A DNA stretch of 64,000 nucleotides. Origin: Halichoerus grypus (lineage: Eukaryota; Chordata; Mammalia; Carnivora; Phocidae). Below, piece after piece: positions 42,870 to 53,280 of this stretch (position 1 is the stretch's first letter; every line of letters starts with the position of its first letter). The position numbers and the translations under genes were made by a program. Location of the stretch: assembly GCF_964656455.1 (NCBI RefSeq), contig NC_135726.1, positions 28,593,168-28,657,167 of the forward strand, read 5' to 3'. Below the pieces are notes generated by a model. The model did not search any database, was not told where the DNA came from, and saw only the letters and a program-made list of their open reading frames with translations.

Positions 42870-43150
42870 ACACGGCTCGTTCTGCGGCTACACCCGCCCT
42901 GCTTGTCATCCCCAATCATACTTGCTGTAATCCGTGTTTTAATTTACTCTGCTGGTACAGCACCCGTGCTGTCAGGGCGGTCCTTGGGGCCCCCTCATTC
43001 CTGCTGCTGATGACAAGGCGTATGCAAAAGGCACAATTATTCACCCACCAAGGTGACGGGGAAGGCCTCTGCCTGGGAATAGGTTTCCGGCTTCCAGCAT
43101 TTTCGTGTCAGCCGCTGAAGCACTTTGCAGGTTGCAAACAATTCTATGGA
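42870..43150. other. Candidate conserved non-coding block 6
   Basis: Repeat-free sequence with AAGGCGTATGCAAAAGGCAC and CACAATTATTCACCCACC. The texture suggests a conserved element. There is no coding support. Confidence 0.3.
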
Positions 43151-43154
43151 GACC

Positions 43155-43200
43155 TTCTTCTTTTTCTTTCTTTCTTTCTTTCTTTTTTTCTTTTTTTTTC
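43155..43200. repeat. (TTTC)n pyrimidine tract
   Basis: TTTC units and T-runs over about 45 bases. Confidence 0.92.
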
Positions 43201-43204
43201 AAAA

Positions 43205-43620
43205 AAGCATTTTGATCATAGCAAGTGATGAGACTCCACGGACTGGCCGCTGGCTCACCATGGATGCTGAAGGCCCGTCTTAAGAAGGGTGGCCACGCGC
43301 GCTCCTATTCAACTGGATTATTGGATTTTTTTTTTAATCAAATAAGATTCTCCTCTCCCTTCTCCTTCTCCTCCCACACCCCAACCCCCGCCTGTTTGGC
43401 CTCAAACAAAGGGAAATATGTCAAGCCCAGCCTATTAATTCATACAGATTTGGCATTGTTTATGTTCTCATGTGGACCACATTCCAAAGCACCAAAATAA
43501 AACAGCTCGAGTGTAGCTTTCAGCTCCGGAGCCCGTGATGTATCTCATTTGCTACGGTCCAAGCCGTGGTAACAATGTCTTTCATTTTCCTATGGCCTAA
43601 AATGATTTTCTTTCTGTGAG
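43205..43620. other. No gene seen; repeat-poor
   Basis: Single-copy-like sequence containing a short T-run near 43330. No recognised repeat. Confidence 0.45.
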
Positions 43621-43627
43621 GGCCATT

Positions 43628-43731
43628 TTGAGAGAGGGGGGGAGACAGAGACAGAACGGAGAGAGAAAGAGGGTTAGAGGGAGAGAGAGAGAGAGAGAGA
43701 GAAAGAAAGAAGAAAAGAAAACCACTTCTTT
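43628..43731. repeat. GA-rich purine tract
   Basis: GAGA and GGGA units extend for about 100 bases with almost no pyrimidines. It is low complexity. Confidence 0.9.
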
Positions 43732-43734
43732 TCC

Positions 43735-44258
43735 TTTTCAGGGGATCATTTGCAAGTTAAAGCTAACCTGGGGAGTACAGGAACAATGGCACGGCCCAGA
43801 AAATGGTCCCTGCGAGGGGCCGCATGCGAATGAGGGTGATGTCGAGCTATTTACCTCTTTGTCCTTCCATAATATCTACTTAATGCAGTTCAATAGCAGC
43901 GGATTGTTAGCGGCATTAAGGATTCTATTAAGTTCTTCCCAAAGCCCTGCTATTCTCCTCCAGCTGTTGAGGGCCTGAAGCTTTCAGCTGAGCCTGGTGT
44001 AGAACCTTCCAGAAAGCACCTCTGGAAAATGGGTCTTTTTCAGCCTAAGAAAGACACCCCCCTCTCCCTTTGACTTCAGGCCTGTGACCACAGAGCCCAG
44101 CTCAGAAACATCTCCCTGCTGCCAAGCATTGCTGTTTCCAAATTTTGCCAGGCCCCAAAACTTTGAATTTGGGAGACACCCCCCCACCCACACACACACA
44201 CATTCTATCCCATGTATAAAATTCTTCCACATCTCACATTAGATATAATCTTCCTCAA
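43735..44258. other. No gene seen; repeat-poor
   Basis: The part 43735-43935 is AT-rich and repeat-free. A short CA run lies near 44190-44201. No exon is recognised. Confidence 0.45.
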
Positions 44259-44259
44259 C

Positions 44260-44665
44260 TCCAAAAATCTTTTCTGAAAGCATTTTTAGAATATTTTCAG
44301 CATTTCAATATGCTTTAGTGAAAATAATGGTCTACTTTGTTCTTCTGATTGATTCTTCATTGTTTAGATACCATCGGACAAGGGTTAAATTTCAGAGGCA
44401 GCGACCCAGTCCTCCCCCTTTCGATATTTAATTAAACATTTGGTTAAGTTGGGTCTTGAAGTTTTGTCTTTTTATTACCTGAAGCCAATACTATAACTTT
44501 GGTTTCCCAATAGGAAACAATCCCCTGGCTCTCAAAAAAGTGGGCCGATGAATAAAATGGCTTCTACTTGAAAAAAGGTTCCCTGATACTGATTCAGTAT
44601 TATTTTCAGCTTCCGTTGAGTCAGCTGGTAAACCCCAGGGGCAGCTTTTCAATCGTTACTTGGGG
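44260..44665. other. Candidate conserved non-coding block 7
   Basis: AT-rich, repeat-free DNA with GATATTTAATTAAACATTTG near 44423 and TGAGTCAGCTGG near 44618, an AP-1-like site next to an E-box. Regulatory role is inferred only from texture. Confidence 0.33.
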
Positions 44666-45714
44666 CTCCAAGCTCACCTCTTAGGATTTGGCTAGACTAA
44701 ATAGAGCCAGGTGGTGGGGTTCACCTCTTCAGGGCCGGGCACTGTACCTGGCACAAAGGGGTGCCCCCCCTCCCATTTCCCACACATTGATTTTACTCAT
44801 TAATGAGTTCCCGAGACAGCATCCAGGGACCCAGGCTTGGAGTCTTTCCTTGAATGCTAATTCCCTCTTGGGGCCACCCTGCCCCAGCAGACACACTCCA
44901 AGGGCGGGGTGGGGGGGGTCCCCTTCTTGCCTGTTGGAGCAGGACGCATCTCAGGCCGAGCAGCCCCAGACGCTGTGGCATCCAGGAGCTGGCGGCTCCA
45001 TCTTGAATGGCAGAGAGAGGGAGGTGGGCGGGGGGGGCGGTGGCTGCGGGAGGGCCAGCCAGAGGGGAAGGGGCCACACCAGGATTTCACACAGTTGGCT
45101 TGAAGAGGCAAGCACTAAGCTGCCTTTTCAACCACGGTAAACCCCGTCCATCTGGCCACCCTAAAACTCTGTTAGCTTGTTCCCCTTGCCCAGGGTTGAT
45201 TGGGCCTCCTGAAGCAGAAGTAACGACATGAATGGTGTAAACCCCGGCCACTTGAGGGTATTACATTTCATTTCATGCTTGACTTAATCAAAACTGGGGA
45301 AATGAAATGTACACCTTTTTGATGTTCTTTTCCCTGCTGTTTAAAGAGAAGAATCTTAACCCATTTGATCTTCACATGCACCCAGTAAATGACCAAATAT
45401 GCCAAGCTGTCAAAAGCAGAAGGCGGCCAGTTGCCAGGCGGTGTTGGGTCACTGGGAAAGCACTTAAAGCAGGCGAACTTAAATTTGGAGCCCAGGGACT
45501 TGGTTGCAAATGTAGCATTTCCCCGGACACAGTTACAAACTTTGTAAAGGAAAAGGTGGGCTGGGAAAATAAACATGTCACTGGACTGGGAGGGAGGGAG
45601 CACAGGTTGACACTTGCTCCTACTGGTCCCTCGAAATTTCTCCCGGGTATCACCTCCTCTGTGAAGCTTTACCCACCTATTACCCCCCCCAAGAACTGGT
45701 GGAGGGGGTGTGTT
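44666..45714. other. No gene seen; GC-rich then mixed
   Basis: Frames of 84-150 codons overlap on both strands around a G-rich stretch (44905-45070). They have no domain and are rejected. The part 45230-45560 is repeat-free. Confidence 0.5.
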
Positions 45715-45928
45715 GTGGAGTCACCCCCATGTGTCCTTTAGGCAAGATACCTAATATCTCTAGGGACCCCAGTTAACCCATGGGTGAAACAGGAATGATA
45801 ATAACTCTGACCCCCTTGGTTGCTGTGAGGAGTAAATTATATAATGTAGATAAAGTACTTTAACACGATGCTTGGCACAGAAGAAGTTCTCAATAAATGC
45901 GAGCTATTATTATTATTATTGTATTTAT
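45715..45928 (+). repeat. MIR, 3' two thirds
   Basis: AGGCAAGATACCTAATATCT, GGGTGAAACAGGAATGATAA, GAGGAGTAAATTATATAATG and TTCTCAATAAATGCGAGCTA with a terminal ATT run are MIR in sense. Confidence 0.88.
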
Positions 45929-45934
45929 TACTAA

Positions 45935-46295
45935 CTGATACGAACGAAATGATGCCTCCCCAAATTCATATGTTGAAGCTCAACCCTCAGTGTGATTATA
46001 TTTGGAGATAAGGCTTGCAGGAGATAATTAAGGTTAAATGAGGTCATAAGGCTGAGGTACAAATCCAATAAAATTGGGGCCTTGGTGAGGGCCACTCGCC
46101 CACACTGAGGAAAAGCTATGTGAGGACATGGCAAGATGGCGGCCATCGACAAGCCAGGAAGAGGGCCTTCACCAGAAACTCAGTTGGCTGGCACCTCGAT
46201 CTTGAACTTCTCAGCCTCCTATAAGAAAACATATTTATGTTGTTTAAGCACCCCATCTATGGTATTTTGTTATGGCAGCCCAAGCTGACTAATGT
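45935..46295 (+). mobile_element. MLT1A-like MaLR LTR, sense
   Basis: CCCCAAATTCATATGTTGAA, GCTCAACCCTCAGTGTGATT, ATATTTGGAGATAAGGC, ACATGGCAAGATGGCGGCCA, AAGCCAGGAAGAGGGCCTTC and TGTTATGGCAGCCCAAGCTG follow MLT1A end to end. Its length (about 360 bp) is near the family norm. It sits directly after a MIR. Confidence 0.9.
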
Positions 46296-46329
46296 ACCAA
46301 CCCATCAGAGTTTTCTATTCTTGTAATTT

Positions 46330-46482
46330 ATTTATGTCCATCTCCTCAATGAGTCTCGGAAATTCTTTGGAGGTAGATCCCATGACTCATCTGGGTTTGT
46401 GTACTGGGGGCTTAGCACAATACCTGGTGTAACAGTGGATGCTCAGTAAGTACCTGTTAAATACATAATTGGGTGAACATAG
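46330..46482 (+). repeat. L2-type 3' end
   Basis: CTCGGAAATTCTTTGGAGGT, GTACTGGGGGCTTAGCACAA and GGATGCTCAGTAAGTACCTG resemble the sense L2 3' terminus. Confidence 0.65.
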
Positions 46483-46534
46483 TTTTGTGTGTCAAGAGAG
46501 CCCTGGGCCATTTCTTGTCCTCTTTTGACTACTT

Positions 46535-46640
46535 CTATGCTCTGTGACCTTGGACAAGTCACTCACCCTCTCTGTGCTTCAGCATCCCCATCTGTAGCCA
46601 TCCTCCAGTTGGACCGGATGATTTCAAGGGTCTCAGAGAT
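46535..46640 (+). repeat. MIR
   Basis: GCTCTGTGACCTTGGACAAG, TCACTCACCCTCTCTGTGC and TTCAGCATCCCCATCTGTAG are the MIR core. Confidence 0.85.
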
Positions 46641-47195
46641 TGTGAAATTTGGCCTTTAATCAAAGATTGAGGTGGGGAGAGCAAAGTGAGGGGATGAGTA
46701 GCAGCCAGGCTGAGGCTATTGTCTTTCCCAAGCCCAGGCAGCAGGAAAAGGCTCCAAATGACATTGAACTAGCAGAAATGTGCCAAAATGGGTTCATTAG
46801 ACAACTAGAGTGGGGGGTTAGGGGAGCGCAGGACTCATGGGGGACACATGGGTGGTGTTGCGGCCCTGGTTCCTGTCTGCCCAGTGGGGCTAGGGAAGGG
46901 GTGCTGGGCTGCCTTCCAGAGCTCAGGGATGCTGGAAAGAGTGAGAACCCGATGAGTTTGCAGTCCCAAGCTCAGCATTGGCTGAAAAAGATATGACTGT
47001 CCATCTTGTTGGGTGATTTTCATAGCCTTACCTGTGGAAACACCAGGAGGTGCTTGTTGCTCATGCCCCAGCCCTAAGTTCTGCCTGCTTAACGGGCTCA
47101 GGAAGAGGGTCCTCCAGCTTGGAGATTTCTACCGGGCCTCCCTGGAGAGCCAGGAATGCTTCTTGGTTATGCTTCTACCCAGCCAGCCTTGCTAA
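46641..47195. other. No gene seen
   Basis: Frames of 60-115 codons lie on both strands with no domain. Nothing else is recognised. Confidence 0.5.
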
Positions 47196-47199
47196 CTCA

Positions 47200-47280
47200 C
47201 TCATGACCTTGAACCAGTCATATTATACTCTCTGAGCCTCACTGTCCACCTCTGAAGGGAGCATAAGAAATACCTTTTGC
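47200..47280 (+). repeat. MIR fragment
   Basis: CATGACCTTGAACCAGTCAT, CTCTGAGCCTCACTGTCCAC and CTCTGAAGGGAGCATAAG are MIR core sequence. Confidence 0.65.
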
Positions 47281-47588
47281 TGCTAGGACAAGAGTTTGAT
47301 TCACTTGTGAGCGCAGCTTCGCTGTAAGGGCAAGTCATTTGAGCCCTGAGCTGACAGCTTAGCTAAGCCCTCCCAGACCACAGGCAACAAGTTTGCCTGA
47401 TAGAACAGAAAACCTTAAACAACCCAAGTATGTCATCATACATCCAAGCAATGGACAGTTTTGTCATCAGCAAATGTCTGAAATGCAAAGGTCGGTTATA
47501 ACAATGTTTCCAGACAATACACAGAGTATGATGGTGCCTTTGTAAAATGTGTGTGTGTGTGTGTGCACAGTATGAGTTCACATCTTTA
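47281..47588. other. No gene seen; short GT run
   Basis: Single-copy-like, with about ten GT units at 47547-47566. Confidence 0.5.
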
Positions 47589-47589
47589 A

Positions 47590-48025
47590 CACATCTATGA
47601 GGGCGTAGGCTCTGGGACTCTGGGAAGTCCACTGAGTTCTGATCGGGACTCTCAGTAGCTTCAGGATGTGGCAAGTTACTTAACTTCACTCTTGGCCTTG
47701 GTTTCCTTTTCTGTAAAATGGGGATGATAGTGACACCCACTAGCCTCGTCTAGTTGTTGTAAAAACTAACTGAGGGGCGCCTGGGTGGCTCAGTGTCTGC
47801 CTTCGGCTTAGGTCATGGGATCCAGCCCTGCATTGGGCTCCCTGCTCGGCGGGAAGCCTGCTTCTCCCTCTCCCACTCCCTCTACTTGTGTTCCTCTCTT
47901 GTTGTCTCTCTCCGTGTCAAATAAATAAATAAAATCTTTAAAAAAAAAAAAAAACTAACTGAGTCAATACAGAGTAAGGTTCTTATCACAGGCTCTTAAT
48001 AGACACCCAGTAAAATGGGAGCTGT
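47590..48025 (+). repeat. MIR split by a SINE
   Basis: GTAGGCTCTGGGACTCTGGG, GGCAAGTTACTTAACTTCAC, GTTTCCTTTTCTGTAAAATG and GGGGATGATAGTGAC run up to a SINE at 47775. TATCACAGGCTCTTAATAGA completes it beyond 47963. Confidence 0.82.
47775..47949 (+). mobile_element. SINEC with perfect 14-bp target-site duplication, internally deleted
   Basis: The head GGGCGCCTGGGTGGCTCAGT runs straight into GTCTGCCTTCGGCTTAGG, so the usual TTGGTTAAGC segment is missing, and CAGGGTCC after the GTCATG box is gone as well. CTGCTCGGCGGGAAGCCTGC is the ursid/pinniped-like variant. AAAAACTAACTGAG is identical at 47761-47774 and 47950-47963. Confidence 0.94.
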
Positions 48026-48046
48026 TACGAGTTCCATAGAAGCATT

Positions 48047-48060
48047 AAAAAAAAAAAAAA
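48047..48060. repeat. A-run
   Basis: Fourteen or so A residues follow the MIR 3' end. No processed pseudogene body is recognisable before them. Confidence 0.7.
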
Positions 48061-48812
48061 TCAGGCAAGATTTGTACCCAAATGATAACCATGGTCACCA
48101 ATTATTTTTATATTACATAAGTTTGAGACAAAAAAAAAAGTAAGACTTTTTTTGTTGTTGTTAAGAAAGAAAAAGAAGACAAGTTCAGCATGGAAAGATA
48201 TCCCAAATCTCTCAGGTAAATGAAAAAGTGAGCTCTCCAACAGTCTGCATGGAGGTCATGTTGCCAATGAAATGTTGGGATGCAAAATGAGAAAATTCTG
48301 CAAGTCAATAGGTCACACTTCTCACAGTCCCCATCTTAGGAGCAGGAGTGGGGGAGGGGGCGGGGTGAGGCTCCCGCACAAAATCTGCACTTGCAGGACC
48401 CTGAGAACCAGCACCTCCTTCAATCGGCACCCTCTGTCCCCTCACTCCATCCCTGTGCCTGCTCAGGATCCTGGGTGAGGGTCTGTGAAGCCTTCACTTA
48501 CTCTGCTCTTCATTTCTTATTCTTCTAGTTATTTTCACACTTGTTCTTTATTTCTGTCTGGGATATTAGTCTTTATAATAATAAATAGTTGTTTATTGCA
48601 ACCGTATCAGTGTTTTGGCAGTGATTCTTTATTTGTTTTTATTTTATGTCATGTTTATTTCATGTCTATTTCCTCCTTTGGGTATCAGCAAAAATGCAAT
48701 GCAATCATAATAATAGTTGCTACTATTATTTATCCGTTTGGATCCTCGGTGTGGATTTGCCTGCCCCCAAAACCTGCCTAGCCCCTCATGCAATATTTGC
48801 TCTGTGGAATAA
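48061..48812. other. No gene seen
   Basis: This is AT-rich single-copy-like DNA, with overlapping 98- and 121-codon frames (48485-49011) that pass into a MIR and have no domain. Confidence 0.5.
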
Positions 48813-48814
48813 CA

Positions 48815-49060
48815 CTTTCAACCAGCCCTTTATGAGCACTTGTGTGCTGGGCCCTGTGCTCCCCCAGCGATTAGCTCAGCGAATCCTCCTACAGGCCTTC
48901 CATGTAGGGTCTGTTAAGATCCCCACTGCCTTCGAGGCAACACGAAGTTCAGAGACCTCGAGAGGCTTGCTCAGGGTTGCGCAGCTAGTAAAAAGTAGAG
49001 GTGGCATTTGAGCCCTTGGAGTCAAGCTCCGGAACCTATACTCTCAGAAGATACCCCACG
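48815..49060 (-). repeat. MIR, antisense, near full length
   Basis: CCCTTTATGAGCACTTGTGT, GTGCTGGGCCCTGTGCTCCC, CTTGCTCAGGGTTGCGCAGC and TGGCATTTGAGCCCTTGG are the complement of MIR in order. Confidence 0.88.
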
Positions 49061-50088
49061 CTGCTTTGCTCAGCCCACATTGGTCCATTTAATTGCATCT
49101 TCAGCTATCCTGCTTTGACATGTCCCTGGCACCCCCCACCACCTTTCTTTTTTTTTTTTTTGGTGGCACCGTATGCAACAGGTCTAATGTGATGCGCTGA
49201 AGAACCTAAATATCCCACCAAGAAAATCCCAGTCTCTGCCCCATCCCTGGGATGCACCAAAGGGTTTTTTTTTCCCTCCCTTTTGTTAAGAGGCCTCATT
49301 TCTGACTTGATGAAAACATTTGTAATAGATAATCAAATGCTGATATGTTGCAAGGGACAATGCCTTATTTGTTAAATATAAATGAACATGAACACGGGTC
49401 CTCCATGCTAGAAAGGCAAAGGGTTCGGACGCCTTTTCAGAGGGACAGGCTGAGCCCCAGGAAAGAAAGCCAGGAGCCCCCAAAGGGTCTGGTCTAGGAC
49501 GGTGATCGTCCGACAGCTCTTGTGTGACAAGATACATAGTTTCTTTTCAGCAACAGGCAGATTATTGGTTACTATAGTTTCCCTAATGCTCAAATACAGC
49601 TCAGGCCTAAGCTGAACAGAATAGGTTAAAAGGTGCCGAAGTTTGGCCCGGGAAGCCACATGTTGAGAATCAGACACCAAACAAAGCAAAAAGCACATCT
49701 CCCTGGTCTTTGATGTCTTTTCTGAGGGATGTAGAGTGAGAAAAATACAACCGGTGCTCAGGCCCGGGGCTTGATGGGCCTCTGTGACAATGGTCGGCAG
49801 AGTGGGAGCCCAGCACAATGCCCAGACAATGTCCCCAATCCCAGGCGTCCCTGGGCGCGCTGCTCGCTCACAAACACCCCGCTGGAAAGAGCATTTTAGC
49901 CCCTGGTTTCTTAGAAAGTTCCTGCTGGCCTCTCCAGCCCAGCTAAACTGCCTGCCTTCCCAACCAGACCTTTTTGCAAGTATCCTTCTGAGAAACAGAG
50001 AGAGACGGAGAGAGAGAGACACACACACAACTTTCTCACTAAAATGCCACTGTCCCCCAGTCGCCTAAACACAGCGCCAAGGCAGCAC
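49061..50088. other. No gene seen; longest chance frame of the window
   Basis: A minus-strand frame of 206 codons (49408-50028) is the longest here. It begins in a GA-rich run. The translation has no recognisable domain, repeat or signal, and no splice or promoter context is evident. A T-run lies at 49145-49163. The GA/CA mixed run at 49993-50030 is low complexity. Confidence 0.5.
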
Positions 50089-50089
50089 C

Positions 50090-50425
50090 ATTTCTCCGCT
50101 TGTTTTGAATTTTCCTAGATCTGCATAAACATCTTTTCTCAACTTCGGAAAAGAGAGAAGCTTTCTCGCCTCAAATAATTCATCTTTGCTCTAAAATATT
50201 GCCTCGCAGATCCTTTGGAGGTGACGGTGGATGTTTTTTCATAAACGGGATTAAATTAACCACTATTTATGCCAGCGATGTGGGTCTCTCCTCTTCTGCT
50301 GGGATCTGTTTATTTCATTTGGCTTTTTATTTAAATTTAGGGAGCAGATAAATGTGCTTTCATGTTTGGAGATCTCCATCCATCTCCAGCCGGCTGCATC
50401 TGGGAAAATAAGTGTGTGGGAGATT
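50090..50425. other. Candidate conserved non-coding block 8
   Basis: Repeat-free AT-rich sequence with CGGGATTAAATTAACCACTA near 50248 and GCTTTTTATTTAAATTTAGG near 50322. It ends at a GA tract. Confidence 0.35.
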
Positions 50426-50427
50426 AT

Positions 50428-50483
50428 GAGAGAGAGAGAGGGAGAGAGAGTGAGAGAGAGGGAGGGAGAGGGAGAGAGAGAGG
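50428..50483. repeat. GA-rich tract
   Basis: GAGAGA and GGGAGA units over about 55 bases separate two repeat-free blocks. Confidence 0.93.
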
Positions 50484-50494
50484 CGAGCTGACAC

Positions 50495-50935
50495 ATGGAG
50501 TTCTGAATGTTTTTTGGTGGTTGTTGCAGTATTGTGTTTCTGGTTGTCATTAGTTCTTTATAATGTTTCATGAAAAATATCTAATTGTAACAACTGTATT
50601 CCTCCAGTGAACATATTCCTTGAATTGAAGCACTCACAATGGTCATAGGATAACTGTCCTTGAATTTGAGCCCTTTGTGGGCCGTCAATAGGCTTACAAT
50701 GTGCTGAATTAGCAGGCATATTAATGGGCAGATGCAATAGCTGGCCATTCTTCAGCCTCAAATCTTCTTATGCAAATACCCCATGAATTCAGTTCAAAGC
50801 GCTGCCTTCAAAATGAGCTGAGACCCCCCCCTCGCCCCCAGAAGGGACCCCGGGCGAAAGTGACATGAGAAAAGTTTAGACACTTGTTTTTATAACTGGA
50901 CATGATCTTGTTATCATAATCTGATACTGGTCACT
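50495..50935. other. Candidate conserved non-coding block 9, with octamer motif
   Basis: Repeat-free sequence with GCTGAATTAGCAGGCATATT, TTAATGGGCAGATGCAATAG and a perfect octamer ATGCAAAT at 50770-50777. The even, non-repetitive texture is typical of strongly conserved elements. Confidence 0.42.
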
Positions 50936-51330
50936 TGCATGGCCGGCTTGTAGGATTTTAAACCCTTAACAGAGAGAGATAATCTTGGCCTTTGTAGGAG
51001 TGTGGACAGAATCCCGGCGTGCAGGAAAGCCAGCGGTGAGAAGCACAGTTCCTGCTTTCTCAAACAAAACTTTTCATGATAAAAGCTTTTATCCCAGGAT
51101 AATCACCCGGCTGGATTTCAGTGGTGTTGGTGAGGTTGGCAAAGGGCAGGAAAGGCAAATTTTTAAAAAAATGAAAATAACCGATTCCCGAGATGACCCA
51201 CAATCAGGCCAAGTCAGCTGTCTGAGTCCCCATAATAGGAGCTGTAGAGTTTTCAAAGATCCCAGAGAGAACAGATTTTCTTTTTTTTTTTTTTTTTTTT
51301 GTCATTTCTCCCTACCCCAAGCAAGATAAC
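50936..51330. other. No gene seen; poly-T at 51281-51300
   Basis: Single-copy-like, with a run of about 20 T residues that is not attached to a recognisable element. Confidence 0.5.
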
Positions 51331-51334
51331 ATAA

Positions 51335-51530
51335 GGCTTAGCTAGCATTTCTGGGCTACCAAAATGTGCCAGGCATTTTGATTCTGTGCTTTGTCCTTTA
51401 TGTGTATCAGCTCGTGCAATTTTCACAAATACTCTATAAAGTAGTTACTGTTACTGTCCCCATGTTGCAGATGAGAAAAGTGAGGAAAGGGCCTAGGTAA
51501 CTTGCCCAGGCACCGAGAGGCCACGAGCCC
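51335..51530 (-). repeat. MIR, antisense
   Basis: AATGTGCCAGGCATTTTGAT, GTGTATCAGCTCGTGCAATT, CATGTTGCAGATGAGAAAAG and TAACTTGCCCAGGCACCGAG are the complement of MIR. Confidence 0.88.
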
Positions 51531-51748
51531 TCTAGGGAAACGGGTTGTAGGCATATTAGCTAATTCCAGTGGGAAATGGTAATTTCCCACAAAGACTTTC
51601 TTGCCGGAAGAATCTGCTCCCTCTTCCCCATGCCCCTCTGAGCTGGGTGGCCGAACCAGCATAAGGATATTTGGCCGCTTGGCCCCTGTAAAGTGTTCTT
51701 TCCTCCTTGACAGTTATATGATAAACTTGTATTTATACTAGTATTTTA

Positions 51749-51952
51749 TTTTATTTTATTTTTTAAGATTTTATTTATTTATTTGAGAGAGAGAGAGAAT
51801 GAGAGACAGAGAGCATGAGAGGGAAGAGGGTCAGAGGGAGAAGCAGACCCCCCGCTGAGCAGGGAGCCCGATGCGGGACTCGATCCCAGGACTCCAGGAT
51901 CATGACCTGAGCCGAAGGCAGTCGCTTAACCAACTGAGCCACCCAGGCGCCC
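51749..51952 (-). mobile_element. SINEC with perfect 15-bp target-site duplication, antisense
   Basis: (TTTTA)n, AAGATTTTATTTATTTATTT, GAGCAGGGAGCCCGATGCGG, GACTCGATCCCAGGACTCC and the head complement CTGAGCCACCCAGGCGCC are intact. TATACTAGTATTTTA is identical at 51734-51748 and 51953-51967. It is close to the arctoid-like subtype and probably young. Confidence 0.96.
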
Positions 51953-52119
51953 TATACTAGTATTTTAAAGCAGACTATAGATTGAATAGTAATGCTCCTT
52001 TATATTGTGGCCCTCTGATTGCATACAGAGCCGAATCCCCTGGCCACACACTGAAAGTCCGCTAATGCTTAACAAGAAGTGACAAGATCGTGTGGCGTCA
52101 TCAACGATAACAGCCGATT

Positions 52120-52315
52120 TACCCATATATTTACTGGGTATCATTCATGTATGCGCTCACCTTGTAAAGGAGGTAGGCTGTAATCTTCACTTTACAGCTG
52201 AGGAAACTGAGGCCCAGATAGGTTCAGAAATTTGTCCAAGGTCAAGGAATTGAGATTTGAACCCAAGAATTCTGAGTCAACCCTGAACCTCTCTGCTACG
52301 GGCCAAGCAGAATGT
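52120..52315 (-). repeat. MIR, antisense
   Basis: CTTTACAGCTGAGGAAACTG, AGGCCCAGATAGGTTCAGAA and GAGATTTGAACCCAAGAATT are the complement of MIR. Confidence 0.88.
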
Positions 52316-52520
52316 TCCAGCCACCCTGCGGGGTGGGGGCTGGGGGCGGGGCGCGGTATGATGGCTTCGCTTTCCCTTGATCTGCCCTGACAGTGTCACC
52401 CCTCCCAGCTTATCCTAAGTCATCTGTCCCTTACCAAAAGTCTGTTTTAGCCCGATTTTTTTCCTTGCCCATTGGCTCCCCACCTTTCTGTAGGAGTCTT
52501 TGGTTAGTTATGTGATTATC
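52316..52520. other. No gene seen; G-rich patch
   Basis: GGGGTGGGGGCTGGGGGCGG near 52329 is a possible G-quadruplex-forming run. Nothing else is recognised. Confidence 0.5.
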
Positions 52521-52524
52521 TCAC

Positions 52525-52600
52525 ATTCTGTGTGTGTGTGCGTGTGCATGTGCATGCTTGTGTTTGTGTATTTGTGTGTGGGGGGAGTGCACGCATGTAT
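52525..52600. repeat. GT-rich low-complexity tract
   Basis: TGTGTGTGTGTGCGTGTGCA and TTTGTGTATTTGTGTGTGGG form a degenerate GT tract. Confidence 0.9.
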
Positions 52601-52879
52601 GGTGTGGAGGGTGATTGTGGGGACGGGGAGGCAGAAAAGGAGCAGGAGGATTTATCATTAGGGAGACTGAAGAACCCAGAGCCAAAGAACTTGCCCAGCG
52701 TCCTGGATCTGGGTCGACCCCCTCCAAGAGACCCTCAGGCAGGAGACTTCTCCCCACGCTAGCTACCTGGAGTTAGAAGCTTAAAGGTTTGTTTCCCAAA
52801 GAATCAAATAACAAAAGTATGAGACCTGTCTACGCTTCCCAGAATAACATAACAACTATAACAATACATGATAATAACA

Positions 52880-52970
52880 ATCATAGTAAACACTAATTAT
52901 AGATGCTTGATCATGCCCCTTAGCACAGGCCCTGTGCTAAGGGCTTTATGTGGATAATCCACTAGCCATA
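52880..52970 (-). repeat. MIR fragment, antisense
   Basis: CAGGCCCTGTGCTAAGGGCT followed by TTATGTGGATAATCCACT is the MIR 3' part reversed. Confidence 0.6.
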
Positions 52971-53072
52971 GATAGGACAACGAAAAGAGAAAAATATCGC
53001 CAAACTAGAATAAAATACATAGTCGTTGGGAACCTAGGATGGAGGGAGGGGAAAGTTCATGATGAATGGTGT

Positions 53073-53180
53073 GTTGGGTCAGCTCAGGCTGCCATGACAA
53101 AATATCACAAACTGGGTTGCTTAGACAATGGATTTTTTTTTCTCACGGTTCTGGGGGCACAAAGTTCAAGATCAAGGTGC
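53073..53180 (-). mobile_element. MaLR LTR (MST/MLT1-like) fragment, antisense
   Basis: GGTCAGCTCAGGCTGCCATG, ACAAAATATCACAAACTGGG, TTCTCACGGTTCTGGGGGCA and TTCAAGATCAAGGTGCC are the first 110 bases of the reversed LTR. It then stops abruptly and continues as the 3' half of a SINE. Confidence 0.82.
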
Positions 53181-53280
53181 CCTCTGCTCAGCAGGGAATC
53201 TGCTTCTCCCTCTCCTTTTGCCCTTTCACCTGCTCGTGCTCTCTCTCTCTCTCTCTCAAATAAATAAAATCTTAAAAAAA
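53180..53280 (+). mobile_element. SINEC 3' half only, fused to an LTR
   Basis: CTCTGCTCAGCAGGGAATCT, GCTTCTCCCTCTCC and TCAAATAAATAAAATCTT are the middle and tail of a SINE. The whole tRNA-related head is absent, so this copy lacks Pol III promoter boxes. The junction is at GGTGCC. Confidence 0.88.

Noticed and set aside
49408..50028. Longest open frame (206 codons, minus strand)
   Set aside because: It begins in a GA-rich run and has no recognisable domain. No splice, promoter or conservation support is visible. Frames of this size are expected by chance in 64 kb of mixed GC content.
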